From an uncultured Anaerolineales bacterium (GTDB taxonomy: Bacteria; Chloroflexota; Anaerolineae; Aggregatilineales; Aggregatilineaceae), in the NCBI GenBank assembly GCA_937135955.1, contig CAKZOB010000029.1, positions 27,467-91,466 on the forward strand: DNA of 64,000 bases. Direction: 5' to 3'. Positions 51,731 to 60,435 of the stretch are shown in pieces; the stretch's first letter is position 1, and every line of letters begins with the position of its first letter. The notes beneath the pieces were generated by a model. That model had not been told where the DNA came from. It did no database searches and saw only the letters and a list, made by a program, of their open reading frames with translations. A program made the position numbers and the translations under genes.

Positions 51731-52768
51731 TCAATCGCAGCAGATCAGTTTCTGCATCACGTTGTCCAGCGCCTCGCGCGGCGGGCGCAGGCGTTCCGGC
51801 GGCAGATGGACCAGCGGCTCATCAACCAGATGTGAGGTCTCGACTAGCGGCTTGCGCTCGCGGTCAATGTAGATCAAGCCGGTGATGAACAGGTTGTCGC
51901 GCCGCGCTTCTTCCAGCAGACGAATGGCGGCCAGCCGGTCGGTGGGATCATGGCTGAGCGGGTCGAGCTTCTTAAGTAGGATGCACGAACCATCGTGCAT
52001 TTCTACGGCCTGCACCGAGCCTGGTTCTTGATCGTCCAGGACGATCTCCTCGTATTCAGGGATGTAGGTGATCTCCTGCAACGGCTCCTCGTGGGCCTTG
52101 CCGTAGGGATAGCTCTTGGTGGACGTTTCGTGATTGTTGAACGTCACGCAGGGGCTGATGATGTCCAGCACCGCCGTCCCCCGATGGCTGAAGGCGATCT
52201 TCAGCAGTTCGCGCACCTGCTTGGCATCACCGGCAAACGAACGCGCGACCAGAGAGGCGTTGGCAACCAACGCTTCCATGCAGATGTCAATGGGCGGCAG
52301 TTCGTTGACACCCGCGTACTTGAGTTCCTGGCCCAGGTCGGCGGTCGCCGAGAACTGACCTTTGGTCAGGCCGTAAACGCCGTTGTTCTCCACGATGTAC
52401 ACAACCGGCACGTTGCGGCGGATCATGTGCTTGAATTGACCCAGGCCAATGCTGCCGGTGTCCCCGTCGCCGCTGACGCCGATGGCGAGCAGGTCGCGGT
52501 TGACAGTGGTCACGCCGGTCGCCAGGGCGGGCATACGCCCGTGCAGCCCGTTGAAGCCATGCGAGCGGTTGAGGAAATAGGCGGGCGACTTGCTCGAACA
52601 GCCGATGCCGCTCAATTTCACCACGCGGTGCGGATTGATTGAGAGTTCATAGGCCACCTGAATGATCTGATTGGCAATCGAGTTGTGGCCGCATCCCAGG
52701 CACAGCGTGGACTTGTTGCCTTTGTAGTCGTTACGATCCAACCCGATGAGGTTCAACCGGTTACCCAT
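51731..52768 (-). CDS. 2-oxoacid:ferredoxin oxidoreductase, beta subunit
   Basis: 345 residues, thiamine-diphosphate subunit. CLGCGHNSIANQ, GIGCSSKSP and VSGDGDTGSIGLGQFKHMIRRNVPVVYIVENNGVYGLTKGQ are the ThDP/Mg and cluster-ligand motifs of PorB/KorB. With the alpha subunit it oxidatively decarboxylates a 2-oxoacid to acyl-CoA, reducing ferredoxin. The start lies four bases after the alpha stop. 2-oxoglutarate is the likeliest substrate by subunit layout, but pyruvate cannot be excluded. Confidence 0.95.
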   Translation of the reverse strand: MGNRLNLIGLDRNDYKGNKSTLCLGCGHNSIANQIIQVAYELSINPHRVVKLSGIGCSSKSPAYFLNRSHGFNGLHGRMPALATGVTTVNRDLLAIGVSGDGDTGSIGLGQFKHMIRRNVPVVYIVENNGVYGLTKGQFSATADLGQELKYAGVNELPPIDICMEALVANASLVARSFAGDAKQVRELLKIAFSHRGTAVLDIISPCVTFNNHETSTKSYPYGKAHEEPLQEITYIPEYEEIVLDDQEPGSVQAVEMHDGSCILLKKLDPLSHDPTDRLAAIRLLEEARRDNLFITGLIYIDRERKPLVETSHLVDEPLVHLPPERLRPPREALDNVMQKLICCD

Positions 52769-52772
52769 TCCT

Positions 52773-54608
52773 CTACAACTCCTGTTCTTTTTCCAGAATG
52801 GCGGACGTCATCCAACGCGGGGCCAGTGGCCAGCCATCCGAATACGCCAGCGAGATCAGCTGTGCGGCGACCTCTGGGAACTCCATGCGCAGCAGTTTGG
52901 CCATCTGCCCGTCGGTGTTGTTCTCCACCACATAGACCCGGTCATGAGCAGCGATGAAATCGCGCGTGACGTGGTTCAGCGGGAGTGCCCGCAGGCGCAG
53001 ATAGCTGGTTTCCAGGCCGTGCTCGCGCAACTGATCGCGGCTCTCTACCACGCAGGCGTCGGTGGTGCCATAGGCGATGATGCCCACCCGCGCCCCTTCG
53101 ACCTGATCCACTACCGGCGGCGGTACCAGCTTGCGCGCGGTCTCGAACTTGCGATTCAGGCGAGCCATGTTGTTGGCCCAGTCGTCGGCGCGCTCACTAT
53201 AGCGTGCATTCTCATCATGGCCAGTACCGCGCGTGAAATAAGCGGCCAGCGGGTGATCGGTGCCAGGCAGGGTGCGGTAGCCGATGCCGTCACCGTCAAT
53301 ATCCTTGTAACGGGCGAATCCTCCCAGGCGCTCCAGGTCTTCGGCGGTCAACACTTTGCCGCGATCCATCGGCTGATCGGGATACTCAAACGGCTTGCTC
53401 ATCCACAGGTTCATGCCCAGGTCGAGGTCGCTGAGCACGAAGACCAGCGTCTGCAGGCGTTCGGCCAGGTCGAAAGCCTTCCAGCCGAACTCGAAGGCTT
53501 CGGCGATGTTGCTGGGGAGCAAGACCACATGCTTGGTATCCCCGTGCCCCAGGAAATACGCTTTGAGCACGTCTCCCTGCGAAGTGCGTGTGGGCAGGCC
53601 CGTAGCTGGTCCCACGCGCTGCACGTCCCAGATCACTGCGGGGATCTCGGCGTAGTAGGCCAGGCCGGCGAACTCGGTCATTAGCGACAGGCCCGGCCCA
53701 GAAGTCGCCGTCATGGCCCGCGCGCCCGCCCAACCTGCGCCAATAACCATGCCGATCGCGCCGATCTCGTCTTCGGCCTGCAGCACGGCGTAGGTGGCTT
53801 TGCCGGTCTCCGGATCGGTGCGCAGGTCTTGCAAGTATTCGTGCAGGGCGTCAATCAGGCTGGTCGAGGGGGTGATGGGGTACCAAGCCGCCAGGGTCAC
53901 ACCACCGAACACCGCCCCCAGCGCCGCCGCCGAATTGCCGTCCAACAAGAGCATCCCCTGTGTCTTGTTCATGCGCTCGATTTTGTAGGGGTCTTGCTTG
54001 GCCAGGTTGTCCAGTGCCCACTCTGCGGCGGCCCGTACCAGGCTCAGGTTCATGTTGACTGGCTTGGCCTTGCCGCCGAAGTGAAAGTCGAGCGAGAAGG
54101 CGATCTCGTCCAGTTCGATCCCCAGCAGTGTGGCCAGCACGCCCACGTAGACCATGTTAGACACGTAGGGTTTAAGATTGGCTGGAGCGTCGGAGGCGTC
54201 CGTTAACTGCTGAACGGGCATGGGGTAATAAACGATATCGTCGCGACTCTGCCGGATGCGCCATTCTTCGGGAAAAAGGCACACCCCGCCAGGGGCCAGG
54301 TTCTGAATATCTTCATAGATGGTTTCCTGGTTCATGGCTACCAGAATCTGGTAGTCCTCGCGCCGGGCGATGTAGCCATCTTTGCTGACGCGGATGGTGA
54401 ACCAGGTGGGCAATCCCTGAATATTTGAAGGAAAGATGTTTTTTCCGCTGACCGGTACTCCCATGCGGAAGATCGCGCGCAACAGGGCGGTGTTGGCCGT
54501 CTGACTACCCGACCCGTTGACCGTGGCGATCATGATCTGAAAGTCGTTGACGATAGGCTCGCGCTCGCTGAGGAGCGCTTCCAGCGAAGAAGACTGAACC
54601 TCATCCAT
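52773..54608 (-). CDS. 2-oxoacid:ferredoxin oxidoreductase, fused gamma-alpha subunit
   Basis: 611 residues. Residues 1-190 are the gamma domain (IMIATVNGSGSQTANTALLRA). The rest is the alpha domain, with GNSAAALGAVFGGVTLAAWYPITPSTSLIDAL, SGPGLSLMTEFAGLAYYAEIPAVIWDVQRVGPATGLPTRTSQGD and the C-terminal GTTDACVVESRDQLREHG. This KorA-like fusion with a separate beta subunit is common in aerobic and facultative bacteria. AGGAG lies 13 bases before the ATG. Downstream of a GntR-type regulator gene on the same strand. Confidence 0.95.
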   Translation of the reverse strand: MDEVQSSSLEALLSEREPIVNDFQIMIATVNGSGSQTANTALLRAIFRMGVPVSGKNIFPSNIQGLPTWFTIRVSKDGYIARREDYQILVAMNQETIYEDIQNLAPGGVCLFPEEWRIRQSRDDIVYYPMPVQQLTDASDAPANLKPYVSNMVYVGVLATLLGIELDEIAFSLDFHFGGKAKPVNMNLSLVRAAAEWALDNLAKQDPYKIERMNKTQGMLLLDGNSAAALGAVFGGVTLAAWYPITPSTSLIDALHEYLQDLRTDPETGKATYAVLQAEDEIGAIGMVIGAGWAGARAMTATSGPGLSLMTEFAGLAYYAEIPAVIWDVQRVGPATGLPTRTSQGDVLKAYFLGHGDTKHVVLLPSNIAEAFEFGWKAFDLAERLQTLVFVLSDLDLGMNLWMSKPFEYPDQPMDRGKVLTAEDLERLGGFARYKDIDGDGIGYRTLPGTDHPLAAYFTRGTGHDENARYSERADDWANNMARLNRKFETARKLVPPPVVDQVEGARVGIIAYGTTDACVVESRDQLREHGLETSYLRLRALPLNHVTRDFIAAHDRVYVVENNTDGQMAKLLRMEFPEVAAQLISLAYSDGWPLAPRWMTSAILEKEQEL

Positions 54609-54706
54609 ATGCTGTATGTTCTCCTGCAGATTGCTCCACTAGACGGTTGTAATGAAAGATGCTGTGACGATGGAGACGCAGCCCGACGGCAACGTCCCTC
54701 CCCGTT

Positions 54707-55456
54707 TCACTCACTGATCTGACTGGAATATGCCAACCCTTCGGAAAGGCGCGTAGGCCGTTGCGGATCGGACGGTGAGGCGCTGCCTGTGTCGTCGGGC
54801 TGATAGCGCAGCAACTGCATATGCTCGCGCAGGGCCTGATAGCCCGCGTCGAAATCACCGCACGCCACGTATTCCACCATGCGCTCGTGATAGTCCCACA
54901 CCTCGTGATGATAGGAAAGCTCGGCGTAGAGGGCCAGGCCAAACGCTTCGTAGGCCGCCCAGTAAGCTTCCAGGATGCCCAGCACAAAGGGATTGTCCAG
55001 GTGTTTGAAGAACGTGAGGTGCAGCCAGCGATGCTCGTTGAAGGGCACTTCGATGGGCACATGATGCAGCTTGAGCCGGGCCGCTGCCACCAGGCCACGC
55101 AGATCGTTGATGTCCGCCGGAGTCAGTTGGGCCACAGCCTCGTGCCAGAAGCTCAACTCCAGGTTGGCGCGCAACCGGGCGAAATGATGGAAGTGCGCGC
55201 GGTTGAGACCCAGCGCATAGATCACGCCGAGCGTAGCGGCAGGGGTGAAGGTGAACTCCTGCACCTGCATGCCGGTGCGCGGCTTGATCTGCACCAGCCC
55301 CAAAGCGCGGGCAATCGCCAGTTCCTCGCGAACCTTGCTCACACTCATGCCCAGTTCCAGGCTCAGTTCCGGGATCGTGGGCAGGCGGTCGCCCGGCAGC
55401 AAGTGATGCCGGACGATGTAATCGAGAATGGCCGAGTCAAGTTGGACTTCTGGCAT
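54707..55456 (-). CDS. GntR-family (FadR/FCD-type) transcriptional regulator
   Basis: 249 residues. N-terminal winged helix (LDSAILDYIVRHHLLPGDRLPTIPELSLELGMSVSKVREELAIARALGLVQ) followed by an all-helical ligand domain with His residues spaced as in FCD regulators (NEHRWLHLTFFKHL, HHEVWDYHERMVEY). Those His and Asp usually bind a metal and a carboxylate effector. Sits 98 bases upstream of the oxidoreductase genes and is likely their regulator. ATG 55456 is preferred; 55465 is possible. Confidence 0.9.
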   Translation of the reverse strand: MPEVQLDSAILDYIVRHHLLPGDRLPTIPELSLELGMSVSKVREELAIARALGLVQIKPRTGMQVQEFTFTPAATLGVIYALGLNRAHFHHFARLRANLELSFWHEAVAQLTPADINDLRGLVAAARLKLHHVPIEVPFNEHRWLHLTFFKHLDNPFVLGILEAYWAAYEAFGLALYAELSYHHEVWDYHERMVEYVACGDFDAGYQALREHMQLLRYQPDDTGSASPSDPQRPTRLSEGLAYSSQISE

Positions 55457-55517
55457 GGCAACCATCCTGGCAAACACAGCGCAAAGCCGGACGGAATTCC
55501 TGGAAACATATGATCAA

Positions 55518-55558
55518 TCTAATCAATTAGAGTAATCTGATGTTTACTGCAGATTATA
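55518..55558 (-). promoter_or_regulatory. Promoter and palindromic operator of the GntR gene
   Basis: A TATAAT box on the minus strand (55553-55558) is followed, about 22 bases downstream, by the palindrome TCTAAT-CA-ATTAGA (55518-55531). The region is an AT-rich island in GC-rich DNA. It does not match the FadR consensus, so specificity is unknown, but the position suits autorepression. Confidence 0.5.
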
Positions 55559-55693
55559 TGTCAGTCTGCCTCAATCGGCAACAGATTTTTGTGCGTTTTC
55601 ATGGAGGCGCGCCGATGGATAAAAGAAGCCCGCCAACGTCCGAGCTGCGGTTGGTGACGAGCTATGCGGGCAGAGCAGGGATGGCCCAATCTC

Positions 55694-56116
55694 TCAACGT
55701 GATTTGTCCGGCGGCAACCAGGCTGAGTAGGTCGGTTTGGCCGAGGAAGCATCGGACTCGGCGGAAGCAGAGGCCTCTGCGCCCGATGGTGGCGTGACGG
55801 GGCGATCTTCGCGCAGATCGGTGGCTTCTTCCACCATGCGCAGCGTGTCCGTAACCAGGTGTCGGGTGGGGTTCATGCGCGTCATTTCGCGCGCCCCTTG
55901 CCCCAGCTCGCGCGCTGCATCGAGGATTTCCTTGCCTTCTGGCCCCATTTCGCGCTCTAGCTCAGCCAGAGTCTGCGCCCAGGCCAGGCGAATCTGTCGC
56001 ACCAGTCGGCCCAGCTCGCGCGCCCATTTGGCGGTGTTGGTTGGCCCGCCGACGATGAACAGCACCAGGGCGATGATCAGCATTTCCGCTACGCCGATGC
56101 CGAAAATTCCGTCCAC
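55694..56116 (-). CDS. TatA/TatB-like translocase subunit
   Basis: 140 residues. GTG start, then a short N-terminus and one membrane helix (FGIGVAEMLIIALVLFIVGG), the hinge GP, an amphipathic helix (KWARELGRLVRQIRLAW) and an acidic, Ser/Ala-rich tail. This is the TatA/TatB layout; the Glu in GVAEMLII and tail length favour TatB. No tatC nearby. It lies 16 bases after the EamA transporter gene and may be on the same transcript. Confidence 0.82.
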   Translation of the reverse strand: MDGIFGIGVAEMLIIALVLFIVGGPTNTAKWARELGRLVRQIRLAWAQTLAELEREMGPEGKEILDAARELGQGAREMTRMNPTRHLVTDTLRMVEEATDLREDRPVTPPSGAEASASAESDASSAKPTYSAWLPPDKSR

Positions 56117-56132
56117 AGTACTCTCTCCTCGC

Positions 56133-57101
56133 TCACAATATTTCTTCGCGAGACTCTGCCAGCGCGCTCACAGCCGCCGCGCATTGCTCTGGCACGGGGG
56201 GTTCGCGGCTGGCAACCGCGATGCCGACCAGGATCAGCGCCGATCCGGCGAGTTGTAGAGGCACTGGCCACTCGTCGAGAAAAGCGATGGCCAACAGTCC
56301 GCTGCCGATGGGTTCGCCCAACACCACCAAGCTGACATAGGCTGCGGGCAGATAGCCCAGCGCGTAGTTGAAGGACGAGTGCCCGATCAGTTGCGGCACC
56401 AGCCCCATGAGCACCATCCACAGATAGGCCTGGGCGGGCAAGCCCAGGACTTGCTGGCGCGTCGCCAGCACGATCACGACCAGGGTCAGGGCGGCGACTC
56501 CGTAGACGACCCAGGCATAGGTGACCAGGCTCCAGCGGGCGCGCAGGCGGCGACCGATCATCAGGTAGAAGGCGGCGGCCACCGCCCCAGCCAGTGCCAG
56601 GCCGTTGCCCAGCCACGGATCGGGGCGGTTGGGCGGATCGCCTGCCGAACTCACACCTACCAGAATACCTCCGCCAATGGCCAGCGCAATGCCCAGCAGC
56701 GTGGCGCGCTTGAGCCGCTCGCCAAGCGCCAGCGGAGCCAGCAACGCGACCCACAGGGGGCTGGTGGTGACCAGCGTCACGCTGTTCACTACCGCCGTAT
56801 ACTCCAGCGAGGTGATCCAGGTGGCGAAGTGCGCCGCCAGGAACAACCCCGACAGCACCGCCCAGGCTGTCTCGCGCCAGACGGCGGCCCGCAGTTCGGC
56901 GCGGTGACGCCGGAGCACCAGTGGCGTCAGGGCGATGGTTGCCACGCTCAGACGGGCGGCAGCCAGTACCAGCGAGGGCGCTTTGGCATCCTGCGCCAGC
57001 CGGATGAAGATCGCCGCGAAGGATACTGCGATCACGCCCACGAGCAGGGCAGCATAGGGCAACCAGGTGCCTCGCGCAGATGATTGTTGTGATGCGGCCA
57101 T
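56133..57101 (-). CDS. EamA (DMT-superfamily) metabolite transporter
   Basis: 322 residues and ten membrane segments in two EamA repeats (YAALLVGVIAVSFAAIFIRLAQDAKAP at the start and LYWMVLMGLVPQLIGHSSFNYAL-like AYLWMVLMGLVPQLIGH later). PLWVALLAPLALGERLKRATLLG and LGEPIGSGLLAIAFLDEWP are conserved family sites. Substrate cannot be assigned; relatives export amino acids or nucleotides. Start ATG has GAGGG upstream. Confidence 0.9.
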   Translation of the reverse strand: MAASQQSSARGTWLPYAALLVGVIAVSFAAIFIRLAQDAKAPSLVLAAARLSVATIALTPLVLRRHRAELRAAVWRETAWAVLSGLFLAAHFATWITSLEYTAVVNSVTLVTTSPLWVALLAPLALGERLKRATLLGIALAIGGGILVGVSSAGDPPNRPDPWLGNGLALAGAVAAAFYLMIGRRLRARWSLVTYAWVVYGVAALTLVVIVLATRQQVLGLPAQAYLWMVLMGLVPQLIGHSSFNYALGYLPAAYVSLVVLGEPIGSGLLAIAFLDEWPVPLQLAGSALILVGIAVASREPPVPEQCAAAVSALAESREEIL

Positions 57102-57139
57102 GTGCCCTCAACCGTCTTCTGCCACAGATGCGGGTGCCC

Positions 57140-57937
57140 TCACCGCCAGAAAATCCCGTTTCTGCGCGGCATCACCGCGCGGATGCCGCGCGCGCCGTCA
57201 ACCACCACATCCATCGTCATTCCATATGAATGGGAGAGCGTTTCCTCGGTGAGCACTTCCAGCGGCTTGCCTCCCGCGATCACCCGTCCTTCTTTCATCA
57301 CCACTACCTGATGGGCATAGAGCAAAGCGCTGTTGGGATTGTGCGACGAGATCACGAATGCTACCCGTTCCTGGGCCAGCGCTGCGACTGTTTCCAGCAC
57401 GACCTGTTGGTTGCGCGGGTCGAGATGCGCTGTCGGCTCGTCGAGCAGCAGCACGTCGGTCTGCTGCGCCAGCCCTCGCGCAATAAGTGTCAGTTGCCGT
57501 TCGCCGCCGCTCAGTTCTGTGTACGGGCGATCGATCAGCGCCGACAGCCCCACTTGCTCGATGGCCTGCTCGACGATCTCGCGGTCGTGTCGCCCCGGTG
57601 TGCCCAAGAGGGGCAGATGCGGCGTGCGCCCCATCATGACTACCTCGCGCACGGTATACGCAAACACGGGCGTGTGCACCTGTGGCACCAGCCCCACACG
57701 GCGCGCCCGACGATGCGCCGGGATGTTGCGCAGGCGCTCCCCGTTGAGCCATACCTCGCCCGCCTGAGGCGTGCGCACACCGCTGAGAATTTCCAGCAGG
57801 GTGGTCTTGCCGCAGCCGTTGTGTCCCAGCAGATATAGAACTGTGTGGGCTGGCACAGCCAGGCTGACGTCGTCCAGCACGACCTGGCCGGGCACGTAGC
57901 TATAGCGCAATCCTTCGGCTTTGAGGACTATTGCCAT
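57140..57937 (-). CDS. ABC transporter ATPase (FecE/BtuD type)
   Basis: 265 residues. Walker A GHNGCGKTT, the signature LSGGERQLTLIARGLAQ, Walker B VLLLDEPTAHLD and the switch His (FVISSHNP). Its C-terminus KEGRVIAGGKPLEVLTEE fits iron-siderophore/B12 importers. Overlaps the permease gene by 10 bases. Last of the three-gene importer operon. Confidence 0.95.
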   Translation of the reverse strand: MAIVLKAEGLRYSYVPGQVVLDDVSLAVPAHTVLYLLGHNGCGKTTLLEILSGVRTPQAGEVWLNGERLRNIPAHRRARRVGLVPQVHTPVFAYTVREVVMMGRTPHLPLLGTPGRHDREIVEQAIEQVGLSALIDRPYTELSGGERQLTLIARGLAQQTDVLLLDEPTAHLDPRNQQVVLETVAALAQERVAFVISSHNPNSALLYAHQVVVMKEGRVIAGGKPLEVLTEETLSHSYGMTMDVVVDGARGIRAVMPRRNGIFWR

Positions 57938-58989
57938 CCGGTTTTGTTCACTCTCAGAATCACTAACAGCAACGGCACACCAACGATGCCCGTGAATACA
58001 CCGAGCGGCACTTCACCCGCCCACAGTGTGCGGGCCATGGTGTCAATGAGCAGCAAGAATACAGCCCCCAGCGCGATAGTTGCCGGAATTAGGCGGCGAT
58101 GATCGGGGCCGACCAGGGTGCGCGCCGCGTGCGGGATGACCAGCCCCACCCAGCCGATCACGCCGCTGACCGAGACGGCCATGGCTGTCATCACCGTGCT
58201 GACAACAATGATCATCAGTTTGAGGCGCGCGGGATTCAGCCCCAGGGTGCGCGCTTCGGCATCGCCCAGCGAGAGCACATTCAGCCGCCAGCGCACGCCG
58301 ATCATGAAGAGTAGCCCTGCCAGCGTCACCAGCGCCAGCGCTGGAATGTCGCGGCGGGTCACGGCGGCCAGGCTGCCCAGCAGCCAGTAAGTGATCGCGG
58401 GCAGGCTATCCAACGGATCGGCCACGTACTTCAACAGGGAGGTCAATGAGTTGAAGAACGAACCGATCAGGATGCCCACCAGGGCCAGCACGATCAGCGG
58501 CGCGCTGTAGTACAGCCGGCTGACGAAGAAGGCCGCCAGCACCGCCACCAGGCCGAAGGCAAATGCCGACACGCGCACCACAAAAGGATCGGCATTGATC
58601 AGCAACATAAGGGCTGCGCCAAATCCTGCGCCGGAGGTCACGCCCAGGATGTTGGTGTCTACCAGGGGATTGCGAAAGATACCCTGGAACGCAGCGCCGG
58701 TCACTCCCAGGCTGGCCCCCACCAGCAGCGCGGCTGCGATACGCGGTAGACGGATGCGCGTCACCAGATTGTACTCGACAGTGGGGGCGAAATCCGCCTG
58801 TCGGCTATGCAGAGCGTAATCGCTCAATGCCTGTACAACCTGGTCAGGCGGAATTTCGTACCGTCCGATGCCGATCGCATAAATGGCCAGCGGCAAAGGC
58901 AGAGCCAGCAACAGCCAGTAGAACAGGCGCTGCCGGCTCTCACGCTGCCGCAACACAGGCACCCACCGTATCGTCAGAATACGCTGCAT
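57928..58989 (-). CDS. FecCD-family ABC permease
   Basis: 353 residues, about ten membrane helices of the BtuC/FecD fold. LPRIAAALLVGASLGVTGAAFQGIFRNPLVDTNILGVTSGAGFGA and ISGVIGWVGLVIPHAARTLVGPDHRRLIPAT are diagnostic. The ATG forms a TGATG with the binding-protein stop, so translation is coupled. Imports ferri-siderophores, heme or cobalamin; which one is not evident. Confidence 0.95.
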   Translation of the reverse strand: MQRILTIRWVPVLRQRESRQRLFYWLLLALPLPLAIYAIGIGRYEIPPDQVVQALSDYALHSRQADFAPTVEYNLVTRIRLPRIAAALLVGASLGVTGAAFQGIFRNPLVDTNILGVTSGAGFGAALMLLINADPFVVRVSAFAFGLVAVLAAFFVSRLYYSAPLIVLALVGILIGSFFNSLTSLLKYVADPLDSLPAITYWLLGSLAAVTRRDIPALALVTLAGLLFMIGVRWRLNVLSLGDAEARTLGLNPARLKLMIIVVSTVMTAMAVSVSGVIGWVGLVIPHAARTLVGPDHRRLIPATIALGAVFLLLIDTMARTLWAGEVPLGVFTGIVGVPLLLVILRVNKTGWQ

Positions 58990-60410
58990 CACCTGCACAA
59001 TGCCTGTGCCTCTTCCGCGGGCATGGCATACTCATAGAACCGATGGTAGAAAGATTGTACCTGTGCTGCGCAGTCAAGATTTTGATCCGGATGAAGCTTC
59101 TGGGCCATCCAGATGATGCCCAGGAGGGAGTCCGGCACTGGCGTGTCCCACGGCGAAATGAACTGCGGCAACTGATACACACGCCCTTCTTGCACTGCCC
59201 GCACGATCTGCCATTCTTCGGACGCGGTGATGGCCTCAACCGTTGCGCCGCCGTAGGTAGGCACGAAGATCACATCCGGGTCCCACAGCGCTACCTGTTC
59301 CAGGTTGACGTCGTTCCAGTAGCCGGTCAGTTCCTGGCTGACCGACACGCCCCCTGCCAGCTCAATCATGGCCGTCTGATACATGTCGCGGCTGACGGTG
59401 CGCAGCGGAGTCGTCCCAGAGAAGTACACGCGGGGCCGTATCGGCTGGGCGGCTGTCTGCGCGCCGATTCGTGTCACCGTCTCGTCGTAGAGATTGTTGA
59501 ACTCTGCCGCCCGATTGGCTGCGTCTGGCCCCAGGATTGCGCCGGTTAACGTCATGGCTTCCTTCAGGCGTTCCGGTGTTTCGCCTTCAAAGCGGATCAC
59601 AGGAATGCCCAGTTCCTCGACGGTCGAAATCCACTGAGTCCGCGCGCTGGCGAAAACGACATCGGGTCGCAAGGCTGCCAACTCTTCAACGTTGATCTCC
59701 TGCTGGCCGATCACCGACATGGCTGTAAAGCGCTGATCAAAGCCCGGATCAATGCGGCGCATGGCGTCCTTTGCAGCCGGTCCGCCCATGCCTACATACC
59801 CCGCCGCAACGATGCGATCGCGGGCACCGACAACGTAGGTGTAGTATGTAGCCACACCGTAGCCTGCCACGATTCGCCGTACAGGTTGCGGGATACGCAC
59901 CGTCACTCCGCCCTGATCAACCACCTCGACCACTTCCGGCAATAGCTCGCGCTCGATGGCGATCTGCTGGCCGTCCGCCGAAACGACGAAACGCAGAAAC
60001 CCGGCCTTAAGCGGCGTGTCGGGCGCAATGGAGTCGCCACAATGCTGGCTAGCTAGGTAACGCGCGGCCAGCCCTGGCAGGGGCATATAGACCCGGCTGA
60101 TTGTCCTGCACTCGAAATCAATGGGCAGCTCTGCCTGTGTCTCCTCGACGAAGACCACATCAGCGCCAGGAAGCAGCGCGGTCAGTTCATCCGCGCTGCT
60201 GAAGCTGACTACCGAGTAGGCGAACTCAGGTTGCTGGGCGGCATAGGCGGCAGCCCATTCCTCCACAATGGCCTGAGCCGAAGCTACTGTCAGGATGGCA
60301 ATTTCTGCGGTCTGAGTTGCCGCCTGTGCTGGCAAGGGAATGCTTCCCAGTACGATGAGCATCGCCATCGCGATCCCCAGGAAGCGAGTTAATGGGTGTA
60401 TTGGCGTCAT
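58989..60410 (-). CDS. Periplasmic-type binding protein with an extra PstS-like N-terminal domain
   Basis: 473 residues with a standard signal peptide (IAMAMLIVLGSIPLPAQA) and no lipobox. Residues ~195-470 are a BtuF/FhuD-like helical-backbone binding domain (RRIVAGYGVATYYTYVVGARDRIVAAG, EELAALRPDVVFAS). Residues ~32-175 read like one lobe of a PstS/ModA-type protein, ending GFLRFVVSADGQQIAIERELLPE. Usual relatives are about 300-330 residues. First gene of the importer operon; starts 25 bases after the PreP-like gene. Confidence 0.88.
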   Translation of the reverse strand: MTPIHPLTRFLGIAMAMLIVLGSIPLPAQAATQTAEIAILTVASAQAIVEEWAAAYAAQQPEFAYSVVSFSSADELTALLPGADVVFVEETQAELPIDFECRTISRVYMPLPGLAARYLASQHCGDSIAPDTPLKAGFLRFVVSADGQQIAIERELLPEVVEVVDQGGVTVRIPQPVRRIVAGYGVATYYTYVVGARDRIVAAGYVGMGGPAAKDAMRRIDPGFDQRFTAMSVIGQQEINVEELAALRPDVVFASARTQWISTVEELGIPVIRFEGETPERLKEAMTLTGAILGPDAANRAAEFNNLYDETVTRIGAQTAAQPIRPRVYFSGTTPLRTVSRDMYQTAMIELAGGVSVSQELTGYWNDVNLEQVALWDPDVIFVPTYGGATVEAITASEEWQIVRAVQEGRVYQLPQFISPWDTPVPDSLLGIIWMAQKLHPDQNLDCAAQVQSFYHRFYEYAMPAEEAQALCR

Positions 60411-60435
60411 CGCGTTATTTTCCCTCAGCCCTCAA

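Noticed and set aside
56089..57111. 340-codon minus-strand frame overlapping the EamA gene
   Set aside because: Different frame from the transporter, Arg/Gly/Ala-rich, no membrane pattern.
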